Shown here: positions 7,984-16,442 of the stretch, in pieces
Layout of the letters: every line of letters begins with the position of its first letter
How positions within the stretch are numbered: position 1 is the first letter of the stretch
NCBI GenBank assembly: GCA_902491395.1
Contig: CABUHO010000018.1
Location: forward strand, 1 to 46,904
Direction of reading: 5' to 3'
DNA length: 46,904 bases
From: an uncultured Collinsella sp.
Lineage (GTDB): Bacteria > Actinomycetota > Coriobacteriia > Coriobacteriales > Coriobacteriaceae
Position numbers and translations under genes: made by a program
The notes under the pieces: generated by a model
The model's database searches: none
Seen by the model: the letters and a program-made list of their open reading frames with translations, nothing else
Told to the model about the DNA's origin: nothing

Positions 7984-9186
7984 ATGGACGCTAAGTTTAC
8001 CGAGCTCGTCGAGCAGCTGAACGGCCTCGATTTTAAGGGCATGTACGGCAGCGACTTCCTGCACACCTGGGATAAGACCACCGATGAGCTCAAGGCTCTC
8101 TACATCGTTGCCGACGCCCTGCGCGAGCTGCGTGAGAACAACGTTTCGTCCAAGATCTTCGACTCGGGTCTGGCCGTCTCCCTGTTCCGCGACAACTCCA
8201 CCCGTACGCGCTTCTCCTTCTCTAAGGCCGCCAACCTGCTCGGCCTTGAGCTGCAGGACCTGGACGAGAAGAAGTCCCAGATCGCTCACGGCGAGACCGT
8301 CCGCGAGACCGCTACCATGATCTCCTTCATGGCCGACGTCATCGGCATCCGCGACGACATGTACATCGGCAAGGGCGACGCCTACATGGCCGAGGTCTCC
8401 GAGTCTGTCCAGCAGGCATACGAGGACGGCGTTCTGGATCACCGTCCCACGCTCATCTCCCTGCAGTCCGACTCCGATCACCCCACGCAGTCCTCTGCCG
8501 ACATGCTCTACCTCATCAACGAGTTTGGCGGCCTTGAGAACCTCAAGGGCAAGAAGGTTGCCGTCACCTGGGCCTATTCGCCTTCTTACGGCAAGCCGCT
8601 GTCCTGCCCGCAGTCGCTGATCAGCCTGCTGCCCCGTTTTGGCATGGACGTCACCCTGGCCCACCCCGAGGGCTACGACCTCATGCCCGAGGTCGTCGAG
8701 CGCGCCAAGGGCTATGCCGCCGAGTCCGGCACCACCTTTAAGCAGGTCAACACCATGGCCGAGGCCTTCGAGGGCGCCGACATCGTGATCCCCAAGAGCT
8801 GGGCTCCGTTTGCCGCCATGGAGAAGCGCACCAACCTGTACGCCGAGGGCGACGACGCCGGCATCGCTGCGCTCGAGAAGGAGCTGCTCGCCCAGAACGC
8901 TACGCATCAGGACTGGTGCTCCACGACCGAGCTCATGGAGAAGACTGCCAACGGTCAGGACACCATCTTTATGCACCCGCTGCCCGCCGACATCTCCGGT
9001 GTCTCCTGCGAGCACGGCGAGGTTAACGCCGACGTCTTCGACATGCACCGCGTGGGCATGTACAAGGAGGCCAGCTACAAGCCGTACGCCATTGCTGCCA
9101 TGATGTTCCTGCAGAAGGTTGCCGATCCCGCCGCTACCCTCAAGGCCCTCGACGAGCGCAACACCGCCCGTTGGTTCCAGGCCTAA
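7984..9186 (+). CDS. ygeW: YgeW-family knotted carbamoyltransferase
   Basis: A 400-residue aspartate/ornithine carbamoyltransferase-fold protein. FRDNSTRTRFSF (STRTR at 72-76) is the carbamoyl-phosphate site, and HPLPADI is the second conserved motif. Sequence features such as QSDSDHPTQSSADML match the YgeW branch rather than anabolic ATCase or OTCase. The frame extends upstream, but the ATG at 7984 has AAAGGA at the right distance. Its neighbours (dpaL, ygeY, hydantoinase) support a catabolic role, probably phosphorolysis of a ureido compound to carbamoyl phosphate for ATP formation. No carbamate kinase gene is in the window. A terminator follows. Confidence 0.93.
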   Translation: MDAKFTELVEQLNGLDFKGMYGSDFLHTWDKTTDELKALYIVADALRELRENNVSSKIFDSGLAVSLFRDNSTRTRFSFSKAANLLGLELQDLDEKKSQIAHGETVRETATMISFMADVIGIRDDMYIGKGDAYMAEVSESVQQAYEDGVLDHRPTLISLQSDSDHPTQSSADMLYLINEFGGLENLKGKKVAVTWAYSPSYGKPLSCPQSLISLLPRFGMDVTLAHPEGYDLMPEVVERAKGYAAESGTTFKQVNTMAEAFEGADIVIPKSWAPFAAMEKRTNLYAEGDDAGIAALEKELLAQNATHQDWCSTTELMEKTANGQDTIFMHPLPADISGVSCEHGEVNADVFDMHRVGMYKEASYKPYAIAAMMFLQKVADPAATLKALDERNTARWFQA

Positions 9187-9212
9187 AGCCGCGCTGAGGT
9201 AAGCCATGTAAA

Positions 9213-9248
9213 GGGGGCACTCTGCCAACCGGCGGGGTGCCCCTTTTT
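9213..9248 (+). terminator. intrinsic terminator after ygeW
   Basis: GGGGCAC (9214-9220) pairs with GTGCCCC (9237-9243), followed directly by TTTTT. It ends the dpaL-ygeY-ygeW transcript. Confidence 0.75.
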
Positions 9249-9336
9249 GCATCGTGGGCGTGCGAGATAAGCGCTTTCGATGTAGATGCCCCGCGACGCG
9301 AGTTATGGGTACGATGGCTTCAGGGGAGGTATCGCC

Positions 9337-9951
9337 ATGAAACTTGGTTGCGTCATTATGGCTTCGGGCGAGGGCAAGCGGTTTGGCTCTAACAAGATGC
9401 TTGCCGATATCTATGGCAAGCCGCTGATTGCCCGGACCATTGATTCGGTTCCCCGGGGCTTTGACGTTGTGGTTTCGACGCGTTGGCCCGAGGTCGCTCA
9501 GATTTGTGATGACAAGCATTGCCCGTGCGTGCTGCACGATGGCGAGCTGCGCAGCGAAAGCGTCCGTGCGGGCCTTTCGTGGGGAGTCGAACGCAACTGG
9601 AAAGGTTGCCTCTTTTTGCCGGGCGACCAGCCGCTCGTGAGTTCGGATTCTTTTGAGGCTATGGTTCGTGCATTTGACGAGCGCGGCCGCAAGCATCCGG
9701 TGCGTCTTGCGTGCAACGGTGAGCCTTCGAGCCCGGTGCTCTTTCCGGCGGAACTGTTCGATGCACTTATGTGTCTTGAGGGTAAGGACGGCGGCGGTTC
9801 GATCCTCAAGGACCGTACCGACGTGGTGCTGGTCGAGGCGCGTGCCTACGAGCTGTGGGACGTCGATACCGTCAAGGGACAGCGACGCATAACGGAGCAT
9901 ATCGCCGCCTGCTCGTATTTTGATCGCGTGGCCAACTGCATCAATCAATAA
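9337..9951 (+). CDS. mocA: MocA/MobA-like nucleotidyltransferase
   Basis: A 204-residue NTP transferase-fold protein. The N-terminus GCVIMASGEGKRFGSNKML is the nucleotide-binding loop of the MobA/MocA family, and LFLPGDQPLVS carries the metal-binding aspartate. MocA cytidylylates molybdopterin to form the MCD cofactor of xanthine dehydrogenase-type enzymes. Its place beside the hydantoinase, yqeC, yqeB and xdhC genes favours MocA over MobA. The ATG at 9337 is preceded by GGGGAGGT; a longer frame from 9286 lacks this. The hydantoinase gene follows 9 bp downstream, so the two form an operon. Confidence 0.85.
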   Translation: MKLGCVIMASGEGKRFGSNKMLADIYGKPLIARTIDSVPRGFDVVVSTRWPEVAQICDDKHCPCVLHDGELRSESVRAGLSWGVERNWKGCLFLPGDQPLVSSDSFEAMVRAFDERGRKHPVRLACNGEPSSPVLFPAELFDALMCLEGKDGGGSILKDRTDVVLVEARAYELWDVDTVKGQRRITEHIAACSYFDRVANCINQ

Positions 9952-9960
9952 GGAGCAATT

Positions 9961-11328
9961 ATGATCATCATCAAAAACGGCGCACTCGTGACGCCCCAGG
10001 GGCTTCGCCGCGCCGATCTTGCCATGGAGGGCGACAAGATTGTGCGGATTGCCGCGGCAATCGAGCCGGGCGAGGGCGATACCGTCGAGGACGCCACCGA
10101 CTGTTGGGTGTTTCCCGGCTTTATCGACGGCCACACGCACATGCAGTGCTGGACCGGCATGGATTGGACAGCCGATAGCTTTGAGACCGGCACGCGCGCG
10201 GCTGCCTGCGGCGGCACGACGACCATTGTGGACTACGCGACGGCCGATCGCGGCGTGACCATGCCCGATGCCTTGGTCGAGTGGCATCATCGCGCCGACG
10301 GCACCTGCACCGCCAACTATGCCTTCCATATGGCGCTTGCCGAGTGGAATGAGCGCAACCGCGCCGATCTTTCGGCCATGCGCGAGGCGGGCGTGTCGTC
10401 GTTTAAGACCTACTTTGCCTACGACCATCTGCGCCTGGACGATGCCGAGACACTCGAGGTGCTGGAGGAGCTCAAGCGCGTGGGCGGTATCCTGTGCGTG
10501 CATTGCGAGAACGGCACGTTGGTCAACGCGCTGCAGAAGCGCGTGTTTGAGCAGGGTATCCACGGGCCCGAGGGCCATGCGCTCAGCCGTCCGGACGTGT
10601 GTGAGGCCGAGGCCGTGAGCCGCCTGCTGTATCTGGCGCACTTGGCCGGGGACGCTCCGGTCAACGTGGTGCACCTTTCGACCAAGCTGGGGCTCGAGGC
10701 CATTCGCGCTGCCAAATCGCGCGGGCAGAAGAACATCTATGTCGAGACATGCCCTCAGTATCTGATGCTCGACGACACCTGCTATCTGGAGCAGGGCGAG
10801 GACGGCTTTGCGGGCGCCAAGTACGTGATGAGTCCGCCGCTGCGCCATGCCGGCGACCGTGCGGCACTGCGCGAGGCGCTTGTGGCCGGCGAGATCGATA
10901 CGATTGCGACCGACCACTGTAGCTTTAACCTGCACGGGCAAAAGGACCGCGGGCGCGACGACTTCCGCGCGATTCCCAACGGCGGACCCGGCGTGGAGCA
11001 TCGCCCCGTCGCGATCGCTACGAGCTTTGAGGGACAGCTGGGTCCCGAGGATCTGTGCCGCCTGATGAGCGAGAACCCGGCGCGCGTCTTTGGCATGTAT
11101 CCGCACAAGGGCTGTCTTGCCGAGGGCGCCGATGCCGACGTGTGCGTGTGGGATCCCAAGGCGCGCTGGACGATTAGCGCCGCGACGCAGCATCAGGCCG
11201 TGGACTACACGCCGCTCGAGGGCTTTGAGGCGCACGGCCGCGCCAAGGCCGTGTTTGTGAACGGTGTACTGGCTGCGCTCGACGGCGAGCCCACCGGAGC
11301 CCAACCCGGCCGCTACGTCCCCCGCTAA
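9961..11328 (+). CDS. hyuA: hydantoinase/dihydropyrimidinase-family amidohydrolase (YgeZ/HyuA type)
   Basis: A 455-residue cyclic amidohydrolase. Binuclear metal ligands are visible: GFIDGHTHM (H58, H60), the carbamylated lysine in SSFKTYFAY (K149), LCVHCEN (H181), VVHLSTK (H238) and IATDHCSF (Asp). The family opens five- or six-membered cyclic amide rings such as hydantoins, dihydropyrimidines and allantoin. In this gene set the E. coli counterpart is ygeZ/hyuA. AAGGAG lies just before the ATG, 9 bp after mocA. It presumably acts on a cyclic ureide arising from purine degradation; the exact substrate is unknown. A 67-nt palindromic element begins 26 bp after the stop. Confidence 0.92.
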   Translation: MIIIKNGALVTPQGLRRADLAMEGDKIVRIAAAIEPGEGDTVEDATDCWVFPGFIDGHTHMQCWTGMDWTADSFETGTRAAACGGTTTIVDYATADRGVTMPDALVEWHHRADGTCTANYAFHMALAEWNERNRADLSAMREAGVSSFKTYFAYDHLRLDDAETLEVLEELKRVGGILCVHCENGTLVNALQKRVFEQGIHGPEGHALSRPDVCEAEAVSRLLYLAHLAGDAPVNVVHLSTKLGLEAIRAAKSRGQKNIYVETCPQYLMLDDTCYLEQGEDGFAGAKYVMSPPLRHAGDRAALREALVAGEIDTIATDHCSFNLHGQKDRGRDDFRAIPNGGPGVEHRPVAIATSFEGQLGPEDLCRLMSENPARVFGMYPHKGCLAEGADADVCVWDPKARWTISAATQHQAVDYTPLEGFEAHGRAKAVFVNGVLAALDGEPTGAQPGRYVPR

Positions 11329-11354
11329 CAGGAAGGATGCCGGATTCCCTTCGC

Positions 11355-11421
11355 AGTTGCGGTGAAATAGTTCCTGTTTAGCCGCCAAATAGGCCGTTTC
11401 AGGAACTATTCCACCGCAACT
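11355..11421. repeat. 67-nt palindromic extragenic element, copy 1
   Basis: Arms of 22 nt (11355-11376 and 11400-11421) beginning AGTTGCGGTGAAATAG are complementary with one mismatch around a 23-nt centre. An element of exactly the same length and outer sequence is at 14149. This copy lies between the converging ends of hyuA and yqeC. Confidence 0.9.
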
Positions 11422-11446
11422 TATATGTCTGGTGGGGCAGCGCCGG

Positions 11447-12181
11447 CTATTTGAGGCTGCTGGCGACGATGGGGCGGCCGAGGGCGGCCTCGAAGCGGTC
11501 GGCCATCGTGGGGTCGCTGAGCGTGTCGGTTTGGTTGAGCATGACGCGTGCGGTGCTGAGTCCCAGCGCCTGCATCTCGGCATTGAGCACCTGGGCGACG
11601 CGCTCTGGGGTGGCAGCGTCGGTGGGCTCGCAGCCGCAGCGCTCGCAGAAGAGCTCGGGGCGGTGGACAACCTCGGCGACGGGCTTGCCCAGCCCCGAGG
11701 CGCCGACGACCCAGACAACGTTTGCCGTGGCGGCGGGAATTACCGGCTCCCAGGCGGCATGCGCCTTGAGCGGGAGTCGCTTGCTGCCATCTGCCTCGGC
11801 CAACACATAGTCAAAGCACTGCGCCAGCTGGTCGATCGGCTCAGCGGGGGCGGAGAGCTTGCCTGTCTCCGGGTCCAAAACACCCGCCTGGCAGATGCTT
11901 CCGCGGCTCATGCCAGCGCATACCTTGCAGGTGCAGCCGGGGGCATGCGCGGCACCCGGCTTCCAAGGCGCGGCATCCAGGCGACGGTTCGACCCGTCCC
12001 ACGGAACGCCGGCGACGGGAAACATGTGCGTGGTGGTACAGAGGAGCACGCGGCCGCCAGTGCGCATGAGCTCGAGACCCAGCGTCTTCAGCAGCGTCGA
12101 CTTGCCGCCACTGCCGATAATCGCGGTAATGCCCGGCTCGATCCTGAGCGCAGAGGCAAGATTGCCGCTAACCGTTTCCAT
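11447..12181 (-). CDS. yqeC: selenium-dependent hydroxylase accessory protein YqeC
   Basis: A 244-residue P-loop protein. AIIGSGGKST is the nucleotide-binding loop near residue 22, CTTTHMF follows the first strand/helix unit, and LAEADGSKRLPLKAHA and MLNQTDT match the YqeC family. A Cys-rich insertion (CTCKVC, plus CERCGC later) could bind metal or selenium. It is transcribed opposite to its neighbours and diverges from yqeB across a 102-bp gap. YqeC is tied by genome context to maturation of selenium-dependent molybdenum hydroxylases, but its reaction is not established. Its stop is 26 bp from a 67-nt palindromic element. Confidence 0.88.
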   Translation of the reverse strand: METVSGNLASALRIEPGITAIIGSGGKSTLLKTLGLELMRTGGRVLLCTTTHMFPVAGVPWDGSNRRLDAAPWKPGAAHAPGCTCKVCAGMSRGSICQAGVLDPETGKLSAPAEPIDQLAQCFDYVLAEADGSKRLPLKAHAAWEPVIPAATANVVWVVGASGLGKPVAEVVHRPELFCERCGCEPTDAATPERVAQVLNAEMQALGLSTARVMLNQTDTLSDPTMADRFEAALGRPIVASSLK

Positions 12182-12283
12182 CTGTTCACCGCCGTATAAT
12201 ACTGTGATAATAAATAATCATCAGAGTAGCGGTCGGACCGCTTTTGCTCTGCTCAAACCGTAGCACAGGGAGGTGCCCCGGGA

Positions 12284-13078
12284 ATGCTCGTTTATGTTCG
12301 CGGCGCCGGTGATATCGCCACGGGTGTCGCTGCCCGTTTGGTGCACGCCGGCGTGTCGGTCGTTATGGCGGATATCGCGGTTCCCACGTGCATCCGTCGC
12401 ACAATCAGTTTTTGCGAGGCCATTCGCTTGGGCGAGGTCGAGGTCGAAGGCATTCGCGCTCGCTTGGCACGGACGCCGGCTGAGGCGCTCGAGATTACCC
12501 AAGCGGGAGACGTCGCCGTTGTGGTGGACCCTCAGGCCAAGATGCTCGATGAGCTTAAACCCGCGGCTGTGGTCGACGCGATTTTGGCTAAGCGCAACTT
12601 GGGCACCACGCGCGACATGGCGCCTGCCGTCATCGCTGTGGGGCCGGGCTTTACCGCGCCGGTCGATTGCGACGCCGTGGTCGAGACCATGCGCGGGCAT
12701 TTTCTCGGCCGTGTCATTACCCAAGGTTCGCCCCAGCCCAACACGGGCGTGCCGGGCATTATCGCCGGATATGGCAAGGAACGTGTTATCCACAGCCCCG
12801 CCGCCGGCGTGTTTAGGTCCGACCATGTGATCGGCGACATCGTGAGCGCCGGAGACGTGATTGGCTACGCGGGCGATATGCCCATGTGCACGCAGATCGA
12901 TGGCTGTCTGCGCGGGCTTTTGGCGAACGGCGTGCAGGTGACTGAGGGCTTTAAATGCGCCGATGTCGATCCGCGCGGCGATGCCAGCTATATCAACTAC
13001 ATTTCGGACAAAGCGACGTCGGTCGGCGGCGGCGTGCTCGAGGCACTCGCTATGCTCACCGATGTCTTTAGAGGATAG
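12284..13078 (+). CDS. yqeB: YqeB-type selenium-dependent molybdenum hydroxylase system protein
   Basis: A 264-residue protein of the EF2563/YqeB family. It opens with a Rossmann-like loop (YVRGAGDIATGVAARLVHAG). Later conserved segments include AIRLGEVEVEGI, DPQAKML, VAVGPGF and FKCADVDPRG. The family is a marker of selenium-dependent molybdenum hydroxylase maturation. The start follows a GGGAGG-like site; xdhC starts 9 bp after its stop, indicating co-transcription. A TATAAT at 12195 lies in the shared yqeC/yqeB gap, but I cannot assign it a convincing -35. The precise chemistry, possibly selenium delivery to the molybdenum cofactor, is unproven. Confidence 0.88.
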   Translation: MLVYVRGAGDIATGVAARLVHAGVSVVMADIAVPTCIRRTISFCEAIRLGEVEVEGIRARLARTPAEALEITQAGDVAVVVDPQAKMLDELKPAAVVDAILAKRNLGTTRDMAPAVIAVGPGFTAPVDCDAVVETMRGHFLGRVITQGSPQPNTGVPGIIAGYGKERVIHSPAAGVFRSDHVIGDIVSAGDVIGYAGDMPMCTQIDGCLRGLLANGVQVTEGFKCADVDPRGDASYINYISDKATSVGGGVLEALAMLTDVFRG

Positions 13079-13087
13079 AAGGCGGCA

Positions 13088-14131
13088 ATGGAAAAGCTCG
13101 ATGTTGTGAATGCGGCGCTTGCCACCCTGCGTGCTGGTAAGACGTGCGAGCTGGTGGTCGTGGCCGGCACGGCAGGGTCGTCGCCGCGCGGTGTGGGCGC
13201 CTGGATGGCCGTCTTTGCCGATGGCAGCCAGGCGGGCACTATCGGCGGCGGCAAAATTGAGCTCTTTGCACTGGATGAGGCGCGCGAGCTCCTGGCCGGG
13301 GGTAAATCGCGTCTGGTCCGCTACACCATGGGCGGCGAGAACTCCGATACCGGCATGATTTGCGGCGGAGCTATCTGCCTGTGCTATCTGCACCTGGACG
13401 CGACCAAGGCACCGTTGTTCCAGGAGATTGCCAATGTGCTGGCGTATCGGCGCATCGGTGACTTCGCCATCGACTTTGAGCCGTTTATCGCGAGCGCGCT
13501 CGAGGGCGATGTGGCCAAGTACCATGGCGAGGAATCGCGCCGCACCATTGCGGGCTGCCCCGGGCTTTCGCTGGTGGAGGAGGGGAGTAAGGTCACCTAC
13601 ACCAACGCGGCCTCCGAGATTCCCCCGGCGCACATCGAGACGCTCTGCCCCGAGGGCCTGGCCTATATCTTTGGCTGCGGCCACGTGGGTGCTGCGACGG
13701 CGCGGGTGCTCACGGCGGCGGGCTTTGCCGTCGTGGCTTGCGACGACCGCCCCGGCACACTGACCCCCGAATGGGTGCCCGGTGTCTACGACCGTCGTCT
13801 GGTCGACTACAAGAACCTGAGCAAGCAGTGCCCCATCGGCCCGCGTGACCTAGTGGTCGTCGCCACGGCGGGTCACAAGTCCGATATCGACGTGGTGATT
13901 CAGGCCATGCACGCCAAGCCCGCCTATCTGGGCTGTCTGGGTTCGCGCCGCAAGACGGCCTTTGTGCGCGCCCGCCTGGAGCAGGAGGGCTTTACGCAGG
14001 ACCAGATCGACGAGCTGCACCTGCCGATCGGTGTCGCCATCGAGGCCGAGGACCCCGAGGAGATCGCCATCTCCATCGCTGCCGAGATGATTCACCTGCG
14101 CCGCACCAAGCTCGTCCCCCGCAAGCGCTAA
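13088..14131 (+). CDS. xdhC: XdhC/CoxI-family molybdenum hydroxylase maturation factor
   Basis: A 347-residue XdhC-family protein. The N-terminal domain carries GTAGSSPRGVGAWM, TIGGGKIE and ICGGAICL, typical of XdhC/CoxI. The C-terminal Rossmann domain starts YIFGCGHVGAATARVL and includes CLGSRRK. XdhC proteins bind molybdenum cofactor, help sulfurate or otherwise activate it, and insert it into xanthine dehydrogenase-type enzymes. Together with yqeB and yqeC this implies a selenium-dependent molybdenum hydroxylase elsewhere in the genome; none is encoded in this window. A 67-nt palindromic element starts 17 bp after the stop. Confidence 0.9.
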   Translation: MEKLDVVNAALATLRAGKTCELVVVAGTAGSSPRGVGAWMAVFADGSQAGTIGGGKIELFALDEARELLAGGKSRLVRYTMGGENSDTGMICGGAICLCYLHLDATKAPLFQEIANVLAYRRIGDFAIDFEPFIASALEGDVAKYHGEESRRTIAGCPGLSLVEEGSKVTYTNAASEIPPAHIETLCPEGLAYIFGCGHVGAATARVLTAAGFAVVACDDRPGTLTPEWVPGVYDRRLVDYKNLSKQCPIGPRDLVVVATAGHKSDIDVVIQAMHAKPAYLGCLGSRRKTAFVRARLEQEGFTQDQIDELHLPIGVAIEAEDPEEIAISIAAEMIHLRRTKLVPRKR

Positions 14132-14148
14132 TCGCATCCCCATACATG

Positions 14149-14215
14149 AGTTGCGGTGAAATACGGACTGTTAAAGCCTGTTAAGCCGTCAAACGGTCCC
14201 TATTTCACCGCAACT
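14149..14215. repeat. 67-nt palindromic extragenic element, copy 2
   Basis: Arms 14149-14172 and 14192-14215 pair with one mismatch and one G-T pair. The outer 15 bases AGTTGCGGTGAAATA are identical to copy 1 at 11355, while the inner stem differs in a way that largely preserves pairing. It lies between xdhC and the rplE promoter region. Confidence 0.9.
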
Positions 14216-14290
14216 GCCATTTTCCTCCGTCCCCTAGGGATCAATATGTGCGGGGGAGTTGTGGAGTTGTGCAGGCAGACGAGGTTTTTC

Positions 14291-14319
14291 TGGAAATACG
14301 CTCCCGATGCGCGTATAGT
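14291..14319 (+). promoter_or_regulatory. candidate promoter for the rplE ribosomal operon
   Basis: TGGAAA (14291-14296) and TATAGT (14314-14319) are separated by 17 bp, each close to sigma-70 consensus. About 130 nt of leader separates this from rplE. A promoter is needed here because the operon starts at rplE instead of being transcribed from upstream ribosomal genes. Confidence 0.45.
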
Positions 14320-14456
14320 ACCGATTGTTTTGTCGGCTCCTGCTGCGTCGAGTCCAAACCGCGAAATGCCATGAGCGGCGCGGATGCAGCCAGGAGGCAC
14401 GAGGACAACCCATCGTGGCCACGCCCCGTGCTTAAAACCCCAAGAAGGAGTGAACA

Positions 14457-15014
14457 ATGGCAGAAGAGAAGTATGTGCCGCGTCTGAAGACCAAGTACAA
14501 CAACGAGGTCAAGCAGCAGCTTCAGGACAAGTTCCAGTACGAGAACGTCATGATGATCCCCAAGTTTGAGAAGATCGTCGTGAACATGGGTGTCGGCGAG
14601 GCCGCTACCGATTCCAAGGCCATCGACGGTGCCGTGCGCGACCTGCGCGCCATCACCGGTCAGCAGCCGATGATCACCCGTGCCCGCAAGTCCATCGCTA
14701 CCTTCCGCCTGCGCGCTGGTATGCCGATCGGCTGCAAGGTTACCCTGCGTGGCGACCGTATGTGGGAGTTCTTCGATCGTCTGACCTCCGTCGCGATCCC
14801 CCGTATCCGCGACTTCCGCGGCATCTCCGCCAAGAGCTTCGACGGTCGTGGTAACTTCTCCATGGGCGTCACCGAGCAGCTCATCTTCCCCGAGATCGAC
14901 TTCGACTCCGTCGATCACCAGCGTGGTATGGACATCACTTTCGTGACCACCGCCAACACCGATGAGGAGGCCAAGGCCCTTCTGGACGCCTTCGGTTTCC
15001 CGTTCAAGAAATAG
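14457..15014 (+). CDS. rplE: 50S ribosomal protein L5
   Basis: A 185-residue L5, full length, with the family signatures KIVVNMGVGEA, LRAGMPIGCKVTLRG and RDFRGISAKSFDGRGNF. L5 binds 5S rRNA in the large subunit central protuberance. AAGGAG lies before the ATG. Normally rplX (L24) lies directly upstream; here there is a 325-bp gap and then xdhC, so the ribosomal gene string starts at this gene. rpsN follows after 79 bp. Confidence 0.97.
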   Translation: MAEEKYVPRLKTKYNNEVKQQLQDKFQYENVMMIPKFEKIVVNMGVGEAATDSKAIDGAVRDLRAITGQQPMITRARKSIATFRLRAGMPIGCKVTLRGDRMWEFFDRLTSVAIPRIRDFRGISAKSFDGRGNFSMGVTEQLIFPEIDFDSVDHQRGMDITFVTTANTDEEAKALLDAFGFPFKK

Positions 15015-15093
15015 GTTCACCTGCCCTATGAGCGCCGTTCCCAGAAGGGGGCGGCGCTTGGGGCGAACAATACTCTATGTGAGGAGGATATAA

Positions 15094-15279
15094 GTGGCTA
15101 AGACATCGATGATCGTCAAGTGCAATCGCAAGCAGAAGTTCTCTACTCGTGAGTACACGCGCTGCCAGCGCTGCGGCCGTCCGCACTCTGTGTACCGCAA
15201 GTTCGGCCTGTGCCGTGTCTGCTTCCGCGAGCTTGCACTCAAGGGCGAGCTTCCCGGCGTTAAGAAGGCCAGCTGGTAA
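15094..15279 (+). CDS. rpsN: 30S ribosomal protein S14, zinc-binding type
   Basis: A 61-residue type Z S14. The zinc ligands C24, C27, C40 and C43 are intact in CQRCGRP and LCRVCFRELA. The start is GTG with GAGGAGG about 7 bases upstream. The protein sits in the 30S head. The next gene, rpsH, is 119 bp downstream; that gap shows no terminator. Confidence 0.96.
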   Translation: MAKTSMIVKCNRKQKFSTREYTRCQRCGRPHSVYRKFGLCRVCFRELALKGELPGVKKASW

Positions 15280-15398
15280 GTCACTACCAGCGTTTCAAGC
15301 ATCAGTTTGGAACAGGGAAAACGCGCTAAAAAGGCTTTGCCGTTAAGGGCGGCGAAGAACCAAGAGCACGTGTTCATCAAGAACGAAGGAGAATCTGT

Positions 15399-15797
15399 AT
15401 GAACCTTACAGACCCGATCGCAGATATGCTTACGCGCATCCGTAACGCTAACTCTGTGAACAAGGCCACGGTCTCCATGCCGAGCAGCAAGAAGCTCGTC
15501 GAGATCGCTCGTGTTCTGCACGAGGAGGGCTACATCGAGGGCTACGATGTCGAGGACACCGTTCCCCAGAAGACTCTGCACATCACGCTTAAGTATGGTC
15601 CCAAGAAGGCTAAGGTCATCAACGGCATCCGCCGCATTTCCAAGCCGGGCCTGCGTAAGTACACTGGCGTTGCCGACATGCCCCGCGTCCGCGGTGGCCT
15701 TGGTACCGCCATTATTTCCACCAGCCATGGCGTCATGACCGACCGCGATGCTCGCAAGCACAACGTCGGCGGCGAGATCATCGCTTACGTCTGGTAA
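15399..15797 (+). CDS. rpsH: 30S ribosomal protein S8
   Basis: A 132-residue S8, full length, starting MNLTDPIADMLTRIRNAN and ending with the conserved STSHGVMTDRDARKHNVGGEIIAYVW. It binds the central domain of 16S rRNA; in E. coli S8 also represses the spc operon. AAGGAG precedes the ATG. Confidence 0.97.
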   Translation: MNLTDPIADMLTRIRNANSVNKATVSMPSSKKLVEIARVLHEEGYIEGYDVEDTVPQKTLHITLKYGPKKAKVINGIRRISKPGLRKYTGVADMPRVRGGLGTAIISTSHGVMTDRDARKHNVGGEIIAYVW

Positions 15798-15830
15798 TTC
15801 GCTCGGTAGGTAGAAGGAAAGGAGATCACC

Positions 15831-16367
15831 GTGTCTCGTATCGGTAATAAGCCTGTCCAGATTCCCGCCGGAGTCGAAGTGGCAGTCAACGGCAACAACG
15901 TTGTCGTCAAGGGCCCCAAGGGCCAGCTCGAGCTCGATGTCTTTGAGAAGCTCGCTATCAACGTCGAGGACAACGTCCTCACCGTTTCCCGTCCCGACGA
16001 CGAGCGTGAGACCCGTGCCCGCCACGGCCTCACCCGCGCCCTCATCCACAACATGGTTGTTGGCGTTTCCGAGGGCTTCGAGAAGAAGCTCGAGCTCGCC
16101 GGCGTCGGTTACCGCGTGCAGCAGAAGGGCAAGAACCTCGAGTTCTCCCTGGGCTTCTCGCACCCCGTGATCGTCGAGGCTCCCGAGGGCATCACCTTCG
16201 AGGTTCCCGACAACACCCACGTGAACGTCAAGGGTATCAACAAGCAGCAGGTCGGTCAGATCGCCGCTGAGATCCGCGGCCATCGTCCTCCCGAGCCTTA
16301 CAAGGGCAAGGGTATCCACTACGTTGGCGAGCACATCCGCCGCAAGCTGGGTAAGGCCGCCAAGTAG
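15831..16367 (+). CDS. rplF: 50S ribosomal protein L6
   Basis: A 178-residue L6 with a GTG start after AAAGGAG. It begins SRIGNKPVQIPAGV and carries the C-terminal signature PPEPYKGKGI. Two repeated alpha/beta domains are expected near the factor-binding centre of the 50S. rplR follows after 75 bp. Confidence 0.97.
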   Translation: MSRIGNKPVQIPAGVEVAVNGNNVVVKGPKGQLELDVFEKLAINVEDNVLTVSRPDDERETRARHGLTRALIHNMVVGVSEGFEKKLELAGVGYRVQQKGKNLEFSLGFSHPVIVEAPEGITFEVPDNTHVNVKGINKQQVGQIAAEIRGHRPPEPYKGKGIHYVGEHIRRKLGKAAK

Positions 16368-16442
16368 TCGTAACCGACTCACTCGCATAAGACCAGCACC
16401 CCGTCAGGTGCTGGCAAGATCAACCTTTTTAGGAGTTTACGT

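Noticed and set aside
7915..11718. 1267-codon open frame on the minus strand
   Set aside because: It runs antisense to ygeW, mocA and the hydantoinase, all of which have clear motifs. It is an artefact of G+C-rich third positions.
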